Assembly: GCF_000215705.1 (NCBI RefSeq)
Contig: NC_015677.1
Span: forward strand, 2,306,001 to 2,370,000
Reading direction: 5' to 3'
Source of the DNA: Ramlibacter tataouinensis TTB310
GTDB lineage: Bacteria; Pseudomonadota; Gammaproteobacteria; Burkholderiales; Burkholderiaceae_C
Length of the DNA stretch: 64,000 bases
Below the pieces are notes generated by a model. That model did not search any database, was not told the DNA's origin, and worked only from the letters and a program-made list of their open reading frames with translations. Position 1 is the stretch's first letter. Each line of letters begins with the position of its first letter. Positions 23,063-33,233 of this stretch are shown here, piece by piece. The position numbers and the translations under genes were made by a program.

Positions 23063-24159
23063 ACAGCAGCACCCCCGGCAACTTCGACCATTTCATCGGC
23101 ACGCGCCCGGTTTCCGAGAAGCACGCCTTCGACACGGCCGCCCTGTCGGCCTGGCTCGGGAAGAACCTCCAGGGCTTCGCCGGGCCCCTGGGCGTGGAGA
23201 TGTTCAAGGGCGGCCAATCCAACCCCACCTACAAGCTGGTCACGCCCGGGCGCAGCTACGTGATGCGCGCCAAGCCGGGACCGGTGGCCAAGCTGCTGCC
23301 CTCGGCCCATGCCATCGAGCGCGAGTTCGCCGTCATGCGCGGCCTGGCCGGCACCGGCGTGCCGGTGCCGGCCATGTACGCGCTGTGCGAGGACGAGTCG
23401 GTGATCGGCCGCGCCTTCTACGTCATGGAGTTCATGCAGGGCCGCGTTCTGTGGGACCAGTCGCTGCCGGGCATGTCGCGCGAGCAGCGCGGCGCCATCT
23501 ACGACGAGATGAACCGCGTCATCTCGGCGCTGCACACGGTGGACTTCGCCTCGCGCGGACTGGCCGGCTACGGCAAGCCCGGCAACTACTTCGAGCGCCA
23601 GATCGGCCGCTGGAGCAAGCAGTACACGGCCTCGATCACCGAGCCCATCGACGAGATGGACCGGCTGATCGAATGGCTGCCGGCGCACATCCCGGCGGGC
23701 GCGCGCGATGCGGGCAAGACCTCCATCGTGCACGGCGATTTCCGGCTGGACAACCTGATGTTCCACCCCACCGAGCCGCGCGTGATCGCCGTGCTCGACT
23801 GGGAACTGTCCACGCTGGGCCACCCGCTGGCGGACTTCAGCTACCACTGCATGGCCTGGCACATCCCGCCCGGCTCGTTCCGCGGCATCGGCGGCCTGGA
23901 CCATGCGGCCCTGGGCATCCCGGTGGAGGACGAGTACATCCGCCGCTACTGCGACCGCACCGGCCTGGCCAGCGTGGCCGACCTCAAGGCCGACTGGAAC
24001 TTCTACATGGCCTACAACCTGTTCCGCCTGGCCGCCATCCTGCAGGGCATCGCCCGGCGCGCGCGCGACGGCACCGCCTCCAGCGCGCAGGCCGCCAACG
24101 CGGGCGCCGGCGCGCGCGGCCTGGCCGAGATGGCCTGGCAATTCGCCCGCCGGGCCTGA
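23059..24159 (+). CDS. Phosphotransferase family protein (ACAD10-like)
   Basis: The 366-residue protein is an aminoglycoside-phosphotransferase-fold enzyme. The catalytic loop [12 protein letters not shown] and the metal-binding [19 protein letters not shown] are intact, and [10 protein letters not shown] and MRAKPG fit the nucleotide-binding lobe. In bacteria and in human ACAD10 this family is found with acyl-CoA dehydrogenases, suggesting phosphorylation of a hydroxy-acid or its CoA ester. Here the acyl-CoA dehydrogenase follows 25 bp downstream. Confidence 0.9.
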   Translation: MNSSTPGNFDHFIGTRPVSEKHAFDTAALSAWLGKNLQGFAGPLGVEMFKGGQSNPTYKLVTPGRSYVMRAKPGPVAKLLPSAHAIEREFAVMRGLAGTGVPVPAMYALCEDESVIGRAFYVMEFMQGRVLWDQSLPGMSREQRGAIYDEMNRVISALHTVDFASRGLAGYGKPGNYFERQIGRWSKQYTASITEPIDEMDRLIEWLPAHIPAGARDAGKTSIVHGDFRLDNLMFHPTEPRVIAVLDWELSTLGHPLADFSYHCMAWHIPPGSFRGIGGLDHAALGIPVEDEYIRRYCDRTGLASVADLKADWNFYMAYNLFRLAAILQGIARRARDGTASSAQAANAGAGARGLAEMAWQFARRA

Positions 24160-24184
24160 CCCTTCCCTTTCCCCCGAGGAACCC

Positions 24185-25459
<1,275 letters not shown>

Positions 25460-25460
25460 G

Positions 25461-26174
25461 CTAGCGCGGCCGGCCGGCCGGCAGGCCGCCGATGGCGGCC
25501 TCGCAGGCGCCGGTGAAGACCGCCGTCGCGTGCTGGAACGTGGACATGCTGGCCGAGTCGTACTGCATGCGCAGGTAGGCCTTGCCGCGCAGCAGCAGGA
25601 GCATGAAGGGCACCTCGGGGCCGGGCGCCGGCTGGGGCCAGGCCATCAGCTGCTGCGCCAGCGGCGGATCGATCCACGCCAGCGCGTTCTCGCGGCGGTC
25701 GGCCAGCACGGCGTAACGTGCCCAGAATTCGCGCGGCAGGCTGTCCCAGCCCACCTCCTGGTACAGCGACAGCCAGCGGATCTCTTCCGGCAGGCCCATG
25801 GCCGCGATGGTCTGCAGGCCGTCGGTGTAGGTGGCGTAGGCTTTTTTCTCCAGTGCGTCCTTGAGCGGGCGGTTCATCAGCAGGACCGCGGCGTCCTCGT
25901 CGATGCCCAGCTCGGCGCGGGCCCGCAGCTCCTGGCCGTGGATGTAGTCCCGGCTGGGCCGGCCCAGCTCCAGGCGCCAGGGTTTGCCGCCGACATAGCC
26001 CTTGAGGGCAAAGCCCGAACCCGAGCCGGGGCCCGAGCCCTGGGTGAACGCCATGCCCTGGGTGCTCGCCCACTGCGAGACTGGTTCGAGCGACGGCGAT
26101 GCATGGTCCGCTCCCGGCCCGCGCCGCAGGCCGGGAGCGGAACCGGACAACACCTTCCTGATGCGGTCGAACAT
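25461..26174 (-). CDS. Conserved hypothetical protein
   Basis: The 237-residue protein is without a signal peptide or TM helix. It has a Gly/Ser-rich stretch (QGSGPGSGSGFALKGY), then a compact domain (GGKPWRLELGRPSRDYIHGQELRARAELG) and a WDSLPREFWARYAVLADR segment. I recognise no family. GC content and codon use match the neighbours, so it is a normal resident gene. It is divergent from the GST gene. Confidence 0.65.
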   Translation of the reverse strand: MFDRIRKVLSGSAPGLRRGPGADHASPSLEPVSQWASTQGMAFTQGSGPGSGSGFALKGYVGGKPWRLELGRPSRDYIHGQELRARAELGIDEDAAVLLMNRPLKDALEKKAYATYTDGLQTIAAMGLPEEIRWLSLYQEVGWDSLPREFWARYAVLADRRENALAWIDPPLAQQLMAWPQPAPGPEVPFMLLLLRGKAYLRMQYDSASMSTFQHATAVFTGACEAAIGGLPAGRPR

Positions 26175-26234
26175 GGGTGCGGGCTTTGGCCTAAAGTGCC
26201 GATTATTGGCTCAAACTCATCTGGAGACACTCCC

Positions 26235-26927
26235 GTGATCGAAGTTTTTTCCTGGCCCACGCCTAATGGCCACAAGGTCCACATCATGCTGGAGGAGTGC
26301 GGACTGCCGTACCGCGCCGTGCCGGTGAACATCGGCGCCGGCGAGCAGTTCCAGCCCGAGTTCCTGCGCATCAGCCCCAACAACAAGATCCCCGCCCTGG
26401 TGGACCCGCAGGGGCCGGACGGCCAGCCGATCTCGCTGTTCGAGTCCGGCGCCATCCTGGTGTACCTGGCCGGCAAGACCGGCCGCTTCCTGCCCGCGGG
26501 CGACCGGCAGAAGTACGAGGTGCTGCAATGGCTGATGTTCCAGATGGGCGGGGTCGGGCCCATGCTGGGGCAGGCGCACCACTTCCGCATCTACGCGCCC
26601 GAGAAGATCGAGTACGTCATCAACCGCTACAGCAACGAGGCCAAGCGGCTGTACGGCGTGATCGACAAGCGCCTGTCGCAAAGCCGCTGGCTGGGCGGCG
26701 ACGAGTACTCCATCGCCGACATCGCCACCTTCCCCTGGCTGCGCAGCTGGCAGAACCAGGGCGTGACGCTGTCGGACTACCCGCACCTGGAACGATGGTT
26801 CAACACCATCGCCGAGCGGCCCGCCGTGCAGCGCGGTGTGAAGGTCCTGGCCGAGCTGCGCCAGCCGCTCACCGACGACAAGACGCGCGACATCCTGTTC
26901 GGCAAGGCGCAGTACGAGCGGCGCTGA
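26235..26927 (+). CDS. Glutathione S-transferase family protein
   Basis: The 230-residue protein is a Nu/YfcG-type GST. The thioredoxin-fold N-terminus (VFSWPTPNGHKVHIMLEECGL, NNKIPALVDPQG, LFESGAILVYLAGKTGRFLP) holds the T-P-N-G active region, and the helical C-domain has YSIADIATFPWLRSW. Such proteins bind glutathione disulfide and act as disulfide reductases. The start is GTG with CTGGAGA upstream. The stop overlaps the acyltransferase start by ATGA. Confidence 0.92.
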   Translation: MIEVFSWPTPNGHKVHIMLEECGLPYRAVPVNIGAGEQFQPEFLRISPNNKIPALVDPQGPDGQPISLFESGAILVYLAGKTGRFLPAGDRQKYEVLQWLMFQMGGVGPMLGQAHHFRIYAPEKIEYVINRYSNEAKRLYGVIDKRLSQSRWLGGDEYSIADIATFPWLRSWQNQGVTLSDYPHLERWFNTIAERPAVQRGVKVLAELRQPLTDDKTRDILFGKAQYERR

Positions 26928-28867
26928 TGAGCGCCCCCGCCTACCGCCCCGACATCGACGGCCTGCGCGCCGTCGCCGTGCTGGCGGTGGTCGTCCACCA
27001 CTTCGCCTACGACCTGCTGCCCGGCGGGTACGTCGGGGTGGACGTGTTCTTCGTGATCTCCGGCTACCTGATCACCCGCATCATCGCGGGCGAGATGGCG
27101 GCGGGCCGGTTCTCCTTCCTGCGCTTCTACGAGCGGCGCGCGCGGCGCATCTTCCCGGCGCTGTTCGCCATGCTGGGCGCCACCCTGCTGGCAGGGTACC
27201 TCGTGCTGCTGCCCAGCGACTACGCGGCCACGCTGAAGGCGGCGCTGGCCACGCTGCTGTTCGCCTCCAATTTCGTGTTCTGGCGCCAGGAGCAGGGCTA
27301 TTTCGAGGCCACCGAAGTAGCCCTCAACCCGCTGCTGCACACTTGGTCGCTGGGCGTGGAGGAGCAGTTCTATCTGCTGTTCCCGATAGCGCTGCTGCTG
27401 TGCTGGCGTGCCGGCCGCCGTGGGCTGTTCCACCTGCTGCTGGTTGGCGCCCTGGTCTCGCTGGCCCTGGCGACCAGCTGGGTTCGCGCCAACAGCTCCG
27501 CCGTGTTCTACCTGGCACCCTTCCGGGCCTGGGAACTGCTGGCCGGCGCCCTGCTGGCCCTGGGGCACCTGCCGCCGGTGCGCTCGGCGGCGGGGCGCGA
27601 GCTGATGGTGGGCGCGGGCGTGGCGGCCATCACGGCCTCCTGCGTGCTCTATGACGGGCTCACGGTCTTCCCCGGCCTGGCCGCGCTGCTGCCGGTGGGG
27701 GGTGCGGTGCTGGTGATCCAAGGCGGGGCCGGCGGCGCCACGCGCATGGCCCGCCTGCTGCAGTGCCGGCCCATGGTGGCCCTGGGCCTGGTCTCGTACT
27801 CGCTGTACCTCTGGCACTGGCCGATGCTGGTCTTCGCCCAGTACCTCAACGGCTTGGCGCCCCTGCCGACGTGGACCTTGCCCGCCCTGCTGGCCGCCAG
27901 CCTGCTGCTGGCCGCAGGCTCGTACCGCTTCATCGAGCAGCCCTGGCGCCGGCCCACGCTGCGGCCGCGCCGGCTGGCCATCGCGTCGGCCGGTTTTGCC
28001 GCCATTGCCGCCGCGATCGCCGTGGCCGGACTGGCGCAGGATGGCTACGCAGGCCGGTTCGAGCCGGCCGTGGCACTGCTGGACGGGGCGCGGCAGCCCG
28101 ACATCCCGTACATGGAATGCGCGCAGCGCGAACCGCAGGATGCCTGCCGGCTGGGCGATGCGAACGCCCAGCCCGACATGGCGTTTTGGGGCGACAGCCA
28201 CATGATCGCCTGGGCGCCGGCCCTGCACGCCAGTCTACGGGAACAAGGCAAGGCCGCGGTCCTGTTCGTTACCACCGGCTGCGCGCCGCTGATCGAGGTC
28301 GACAGCCTGCTGACCCCTTCGTGCCTGCGCAGCGCCAATGCCGTGCAGCAGCACCTGCAGGCTCACCCGCAACTGCGATCCGTGGTCCTGGCCGGCTTCT
28401 GGAGCACGTACTTCCGGGACGAAGGACCCTTGCGCTCCGTAGGGCCCGGCCTCCAGTTGGAGGGCCTGGAGGCGGCGCGGCAGGCGCTGATGCATACGCT
28501 GGACTGGCTGCACGCCCACCAGCGCAGCACGGTGCTCATCGGTCCCGTCCCAGTGCACGACCGCAGCGTGCCCGCCGCGCTCGCCCTGGAGCGGGTGACC
28601 GGGCGTGACCTGCTGGACTCGTCGCTGGCGCAGCAGCGCCAAGCCCATGCCGCCTTCCTGCAGATCGCGCAGCAGATGCCGCAGGGCCCGCAGTACCGCT
28701 GGGTGGACCCGCTGGGCTGGCTGTGCAACGGCGGGTGCACCGTGGTGCGCGACGGCGTGCCCCTGTACCGCGATGCACACCACCTGAGCCTGGCTGGCGC
28801 CATGGCGCTGAAGCCGCGGTTGGACAAAGCCCTGAAGCTGCCTGCGGGCAGTCCGATGGCCCGATAA
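26927..28867 (+). CDS. OafA/YrhL-type acyltransferase with SGNH domain
   Basis: The 646-residue membrane enzyme O-acetylates a surface polysaccharide or related substrate. The N-terminal acyltransferase-3 domain (about 1-370, ten TM helices) starts with YRPDIDGLRAVAVLAVVVHH and carries GVDVFFVISGYLI, FYERRARRIFPAL and LGVEEQFYLLFP. The C-terminal periplasmic SGNH domain has MAFWGDSHMIAW (catalytic Ser) and RDAHHLSLAGA (Asp-His). It overlaps the GST gene by one base; a functional link is not obvious. Confidence 0.92.
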   Translation: MSAPAYRPDIDGLRAVAVLAVVVHHFAYDLLPGGYVGVDVFFVISGYLITRIIAGEMAAGRFSFLRFYERRARRIFPALFAMLGATLLAGYLVLLPSDYAATLKAALATLLFASNFVFWRQEQGYFEATEVALNPLLHTWSLGVEEQFYLLFPIALLLCWRAGRRGLFHLLLVGALVSLALATSWVRANSSAVFYLAPFRAWELLAGALLALGHLPPVRSAAGRELMVGAGVAAITASCVLYDGLTVFPGLAALLPVGGAVLVIQGGAGGATRMARLLQCRPMVALGLVSYSLYLWHWPMLVFAQYLNGLAPLPTWTLPALLAASLLLAAGSYRFIEQPWRRPTLRPRRLAIASAGFAAIAAAIAVAGLAQDGYAGRFEPAVALLDGARQPDIPYMECAQREPQDACRLGDANAQPDMAFWGDSHMIAWAPALHASLREQGKAAVLFVTTGCAPLIEVDSLLTPSCLRSANAVQQHLQAHPQLRSVVLAGFWSTYFRDEGPLRSVGPGLQLEGLEAARQALMHTLDWLHAHQRSTVLIGPVPVHDRSVPAALALERVTGRDLLDSSLAQQRQAHAAFLQIAQQMPQGPQYRWVDPLGWLCNGGCTVVRDGVPLYRDAHHLSLAGAMALKPRLDKALKLPAGSPMAR

Positions 28868-28914
28868 TGCCGGCGGCGTCCTGACAGCCGCACCAGCACA
28901 CCCGGGCGGGGAAC

Positions 28915-29118
28915 TCACTGCATGCGGCCGCGCAGCTCCAGCACCAGCCGCGCCACCGTGGAACGGCGGGCTTGCGCTTCGCAAACGGCCGCGCGGATGT
29001 CCTCGGAGGATCCTCCCCGCACCCGGAGGTTGTTGGCCCGGCGCAGGGCCTCCGCCTCTTCGGCCCGCGCCAGTTCGAGCGCCTCCCTGAGCGTCAGTGC
29101 AATGTCGATGTCGTCCAT
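28915..29118 (-). CDS. Small hypothetical helical protein
   Basis: The 67-residue frame (MDDIDIALTLREALELARAEE...) is predicted almost all helical and charged, with two coiled-coil-like blocks. It opposes the acyltransferase and precedes the divergent AtuA gene. No ribosome binding site is clear. It may be real, as the composition is balanced, but I cannot name a family. Confidence 0.4.
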   Translation of the reverse strand: MDDIDIALTLREALELARAEEAEALRRANNLRVRGGSSEDIRAAVCEAQARRSTVARLVLELRGRMQ

Positions 29119-29299
29119 GCCAGGACAATGGTCCGGCTTGCGTACCCTTGACTGTTAATGGCTTGTACCCGACGGTCAGAATTCGCAAGAGTTCGGCTCG
29201 CGCTTGCACGGGCGGCTATCCTGCCGGGGTTTGCTAGGCCCTGGCGATGATCCACCCTCTCCTGCCCTCTTTTCAGCCCGACCGCAGGGCGCTGCGGCC

Positions 29300-30682
29300 A
29301 TGAACACACGCAGCGATGCACCGGCCGGGGTGCTGCGCATCGGTTGCGGCGCGGGATTCTCCGGCGACCGCTGGGACGCCGCCCTTCCCGTGGTCCGCAC
29401 GCTGGCCGATGCAGGCGGGCCGGCCGCGCTGATGTACGAGACCCTGGCGGAGCGCACCCTGGCACTGGCGCAGCTGCGCCGGCGCGAGAACCCGGCCCTG
29501 GGCTGGGAGCCGACCCTGGACCGCTTTCTCATCCCCGTGCTGGCGCCATGCGTCGAGGCGGGCATCCCCATCGTCGGCAACTTCGGCGCCGCCAATCCGG
29601 CGGGCGCCGCGGCCCGCGTGCAAGCCCTGGCCGCGCAGCTGGGGCTGCCCAGGCTGCGCATCGCGGTCGTCCAGGGCGACGACCTGCTGGCCGCCCTGCC
29701 CGCCCAGCAGCTCGCGGCCGTCCTGCCCGCCTCGCTGCGCGGCAAGGAACTGGTCAGCGCGAATGCCTACCTCGGCGCTTTCGAGATCGCGCAGGCCTTG
29801 CGCGCCGGCGCGCAGGTGGTGGTGACGGGCCGGGTCGCGGACCCGGCCCTGGCCCTGGGGCCTATGCTCGCCCATTTCGGCTGGGGCCTGGAGGACTGGG
29901 ACTTGCTGGGCGCGGGCACCATGGCCGGCCACCTCCTGGAATGCGGCGCGCAGGTCACGGGCGGCTACTTCGCCGACCCCGGCATCAAGGACGTGCCGGA
30001 CCTGGCGAACGTCGGCTTCCCCATCGTGGAGATGCACGCCGACGGCCGGTTCGTCGTCGGCAAGGCGGCGCGCACCGGCGGCTGCGTCACCCGCCGCACG
30101 GTGATCGAACAGCTGCTCTACGAGATCCACGATCCGGCCGCCTACCTGACGCCTGACGTGGTGGCGGACATCACCCGGTGCAGCGTGACGGAACTGCAAT
30201 CCGACCGGGTGGAGGTACGCGGCGTGCGCGGCCATGCGCGTCCCGCGACGCTGAAGGCCACGGTGTGCCGCGAAGGCGGATGGCTGGCCGAAGGCGAGAT
30301 CTCCTATGCCGGGCCCCAGGCCGCGGCCCGGGCGCGGCTGGCCGGTGACATCGTCACGCAGCGGCTGCAGATGCTGGGCCTGGGTGCGCTGCAGGTGCGT
30401 CAGGACCTGATCGGCGTGGCCAGCGTATTCGCCGACGACGCGGGGCGCTGGTGGAAGGACCAGCCGCAGCCGCCGTCCGCCCCCGACGTGCGGCTGCGCA
30501 TCGCCGCCGCGGCCGACCGGCGCAGCGACGCCGAACAGGTGGTGCGCGAGGTGACGGCGCTGTACACCTGCGGCCCCGCCGGCGGCGGCGGCGTACGCAC
30601 CACGATCACGCCGCGGCTGGCCAGCGACTCCTGTTTCGTGCCGCGCGAATGGGTCCAACCGAGCTGGAGCTTCCATCCATGA
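29300..30682 (+). CDS. AtuA family protein (acyclic terpene utilisation), N-terminal component
   Basis: The 460-residue protein is the DUF1446/AtuA family. Visible motifs include RIGCGAGFSGDRWDAALPVV at the start, NFGAANPAGAA, VVTGRVADPALALGPM, GAGTMAGHLLECGAQVTGGY and the C-terminal CGPAGGGGVRT. AtuA is needed for citronellol/geraniol degradation in Pseudomonas, although its reaction is not settled. Here the C-terminal small domain is a separate gene, overlapping by four bases. No geranyl-CoA carboxylase genes are adjacent. Confidence 0.85.
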   Translation: MNTRSDAPAGVLRIGCGAGFSGDRWDAALPVVRTLADAGGPAALMYETLAERTLALAQLRRRENPALGWEPTLDRFLIPVLAPCVEAGIPIVGNFGAANPAGAAARVQALAAQLGLPRLRIAVVQGDDLLAALPAQQLAAVLPASLRGKELVSANAYLGAFEIAQALRAGAQVVVTGRVADPALALGPMLAHFGWGLEDWDLLGAGTMAGHLLECGAQVTGGYFADPGIKDVPDLANVGFPIVEMHADGRFVVGKAARTGGCVTRRTVIEQLLYEIHDPAAYLTPDVVADITRCSVTELQSDRVEVRGVRGHARPATLKATVCREGGWLAEGEISYAGPQAAARARLAGDIVTQRLQMLGLGALQVRQDLIGVASVFADDAGRWWKDQPQPPSAPDVRLRIAAAADRRSDAEQVVREVTALYTCGPAGGGGVRTTITPRLASDSCFVPREWVQPSWSFHP

Positions 30683-31008
30683 ACCCCGCCATCCCGGCCG
30701 TGCAGCTGCATACGCTGGCGCATGCGCGCACCGGAGACAAGGGCAACCGCTCCTGCATCAGCCTGATCGCGCTGGAGCCGCGGCACTGGCCGCGGCTGGT
30801 CGCCCAGGTGACGGAGGAGCGGGTGGCCGCGCTGTTCGCGACGCGGCGCCCGAGCGCGGTGCGGCGCTACCTGCTGCCCAACCTGCACGCCATGAACTTC
30901 GTGCTGGACGACGTGCTGGACGGCGGCGTCAACGACTCGCTCAACCTGGACACCCACGGCAAGTGCCTGTCCAGCCTGCTGCTCACCCTCCCCATCCGGA
31001 TCGACTGA
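30679..31008 (+). CDS. AtuA-related small domain protein
   Basis: The 109-residue protein matches the C-terminal ferredoxin-fold domain of fused AtuA proteins: LAHARTGDKGNRSCISLIAL, RRYLLPNLHAMNFVLDDVLDGG and LNLDTHGKCLSSLLL. The overlap ATGA with the upstream gene implies translational coupling and a two-subunit protein. Confidence 0.83.
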   Translation: MNPAIPAVQLHTLAHARTGDKGNRSCISLIALEPRHWPRLVAQVTEERVAALFATRRPSAVRRYLLPNLHAMNFVLDDVLDGGVNDSLNLDTHGKCLSSLLLTLPIRID

Positions 31009-31038
31009 GCAGGGCTTCCGTCCGGCACGGGCCCGGCC

Positions 31039-31785
31039 TCACTTCACGGCGTCGATCTCGATGACGGTGAACCTGCCGCCCTGTTCGGCGGCGCGGAAGC
31101 GCACCTTGTCCCCCGCCTGGACCTTGTCGAGCATGGCCGGATCCCTCACGCCGAACACCATGGTCATCGGGGGCATGTCCAGGTTCTTGATCTCGCCGTG
31201 CTTGAGCGTGATCTTGCCGGCGGACTTGTCGACCCTGCGCACCTCGCCTTCCGCAAGATCGGCGGCCGCGCCGGGCGTGAGCTGGGCGACCTTGATCTTT
31301 CCGACCATGCCGGCCTGGTAGTGGCCCGCGATGAGGCAGGCGAAGTCGAAGTCCCCGGCGCGGTTGAACGTCCACACCAGGCTCTGCTGCTTGCCGGCGG
31401 CGACGTGCGCCATGTAGGGCTCGTCGTGCTCCATGCCGGGGAACCTGGCCATCAGGGCGGCGTGCTCGTCCAGCGTCGTCTTGTCGCCGATGACCATCTC
31501 GTGCAGGACCTTGCCCTTGTTGCGGACCAGGAACTTCACGGTCTCGCCCTGCCTGATCTCGATGCTCGCCGGCGTGAAGCGCATGTCGTCGGTCATCGCG
31601 ATCTCGATGGTGCGCTTGGCGTCCCTGGCGTCCCCGGCGACGCCCCAGGGTTTCTGCTCCTTCTTGACGGCGGCAGCGGGCGTCGCCTTCCCGTGGCTCT
31701 CGTGCGCGAAAGCCGCCGGGGCTGCGAACAATACCGCGGCTGCCAGGATGGAACCCGCCACGCGGGTCGCTTTGCAATGCTTCAT
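31039..31785 (-). CDS. Periplasmic cupredoxin-CusF fusion, copper binding
   Basis: The 248-residue protein has a signal peptide (residues 1-27). The cupredoxin domain (58-168) has the type-1 copper ligands His95, Cys150, His155 and Met160 (GDFDFACLIAGHYQAGM). The C-terminal CusF-like domain (180-248) has His196 and the Met pair Met207/Met209 in DMPPMTMVF; Met204 replaces the Trp of E. coli CusF. It probably carries or oxidises periplasmic copper. It is 10 bp downstream of the multicopper oxidase gene. Confidence 0.87.
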   Translation of the reverse strand: MKHCKATRVAGSILAAAVLFAAPAAFAHESHGKATPAAAVKKEQKPWGVAGDARDAKRTIEIAMTDDMRFTPASIEIRQGETVKFLVRNKGKVLHEMVIGDKTTLDEHAALMARFPGMEHDEPYMAHVAAGKQQSLVWTFNRAGDFDFACLIAGHYQAGMVGKIKVAQLTPGAAADLAEGEVRRVDKSAGKITLKHGEIKNLDMPPMTMVFGVRDPAMLDKVQAGDKVRFRAAEQGGRFTVIEIDAVK

Positions 31786-31795
31786 GCTTTCTCTT

Positions 31796-33217
31796 TCAGT
31801 GGCCGCTGTGGCCGTTGCTGCCGACAGGTTTGCGGGCGCGCACCTCGACGTCCCGGAACGGGACCTCGCTTGCCGCCCGCTGCCTGGATGCTTGCGCGCG
31901 AGCCGGCTCGGGGAGCTGGCCCGTGAACTCATAGGCCACGGTGCCGGCCGGGTGCTTGAACCAGCCCGGGTCCTGATAGTCGCCGGGCTTCTGGCCGCGG
32001 CGCACCTTCACGGTGGTGAACATGCCGCCCATCTCCAGCCCGCCGAAGGGGCCCTGCCCCGTCATCATGGGCGCCGTGTTGTCGGGCAGCAGCATCTCCA
32101 TCTCGCCCATGTCCGCCATGCCGCGCTCGCCCATGACCATGTAGTCGGGCACTAGCTTGCCGATCTTCCTGGCTACGTCGCGGTGGTCCACGCCGATCAT
32201 GGTCGGCACATCGTGGCCCATGGCGTTCATGGTGTGGTGGCTCTTGTGGCAGTGGAAGGCCCAGTCGCCTTCCTCGTCCGCCAGGAACTCCAGCTGCCGC
32301 ATCTGCCCCACGGCCACGTCGGTGGTGACCTCCATCCAGCGCGTGCTCCTGGGCGTGGGCCCGCCGTCGGTGCCGGTGACCATGAACTCGTGGCCGTGCA
32401 GGTGCAGCGGGTGGTTGGTCATGGTCAGGTTGCCCGCGCGGATGCGCACCTTGTCGCCCAGCCTCACGTTCATCGAGTCGATGCCGGGGAAGATCCGGCT
32501 GTTGAACGCCCAGAGGTTGAAGTCCAGCATGGTCATGATCTTGGGCGTGTAGGCGCCCGGCTCGATGTCGTAGGCCGAGAGCAGGAAGACGAAGTCGCGA
32601 TCCACCTCCTCGATCAGCGGATGCCTGGCCCTGGGGTGCGTGACCCAGAACCCCATCATCCCCATCGCCATCTGGGTCATCTCGTCGGCGTGCGGGTGGT
32701 ACATGAAGGTGCCGGGCCGGCGCGCCACGAACTCGTACACGAAGGTCTTGCCCACGGGGATTGCCTTCTGCGTCAGCCCCGAGACGCCGTCCATGCCGTT
32801 GGGCAGCCGCTGGCCATGCCAGTGGATGCTGGTGTGCTCGGGCAGCTTGTTGGTCACGAAGATCCGCACCCGGTCGCCCTCGACCACTTCGATGGTGGGC
32901 CCGGGCGACTGGCCGTTGTAGCCCCACAGGTGGGCCTTGAAGCCCGGCGCCATCTCGCGCGCCACGGGCTCGGCGACCAGGTGGAACTCCTTGACGCCGT
33001 TGTTCATGCGCCAGGGCAGCGTCCAGCCGTTGAGCGTGACGACCGGGTTGTAGGGGCGCCCCGAGTTCGGCGCCAAAGGCCCGGCCGTGTCGGGCGTGGT
33101 CTGGATGACCGGCTCGGGCAACGCGGCCATGGCCACCTTGCTCACGCTCGCGGCGGTCACCGCGCCCGCGATGGCGCCGGCGCCCGTCAGGAAGCTTCGT
33201 CGGTTGGGTTGAGTCAT
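31796..33217 (-). CDS. Multicopper oxidase (copper resistance)
   Basis: The 473-residue Tat-exported protein (NRRSFLTGAGAIAGAVTAA) has all four copper-binding motifs: HWHG at 132-135, HPHAD at 174-178, HPLHLHGHEF at 269-278 and HCHKSHH at 322-328 with axial Met333. It is shorter than CopA of about 600 residues and lacks the long Met-rich insert, though a Met-rich tail region (GEMEMLLPDN, GGLEMGGM) follows the last motif. It probably oxidises Cu(I) in the periplasm. It sits between the TolC-like and cupredoxin genes. Confidence 0.9.
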   Translation of the reverse strand: MTQPNRRSFLTGAGAIAGAVTAASVSKVAMAALPEPVIQTTPDTAGPLAPNSGRPYNPVVTLNGWTLPWRMNNGVKEFHLVAEPVAREMAPGFKAHLWGYNGQSPGPTIEVVEGDRVRIFVTNKLPEHTSIHWHGQRLPNGMDGVSGLTQKAIPVGKTFVYEFVARRPGTFMYHPHADEMTQMAMGMMGFWVTHPRARHPLIEEVDRDFVFLLSAYDIEPGAYTPKIMTMLDFNLWAFNSRIFPGIDSMNVRLGDKVRIRAGNLTMTNHPLHLHGHEFMVTGTDGGPTPRSTRWMEVTTDVAVGQMRQLEFLADEEGDWAFHCHKSHHTMNAMGHDVPTMIGVDHRDVARKIGKLVPDYMVMGERGMADMGEMEMLLPDNTAPMMTGQGPFGGLEMGGMFTTVKVRRGQKPGDYQDPGWFKHPAGTVAYEFTGQLPEPARAQASRQRAASEVPFRDVEVRARKPVGSNGHSGH

Positions 33218-33233
33218 CAGTTCCTCGTGTCGG

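Noticed and set aside
30983..31777. 264-codon minus-strand frame overlapping the cupredoxin-CusF gene
   Set aside because: It is a frame-shifted shadow on the same strand; the cupredoxin frame has signal peptide and copper ligands.
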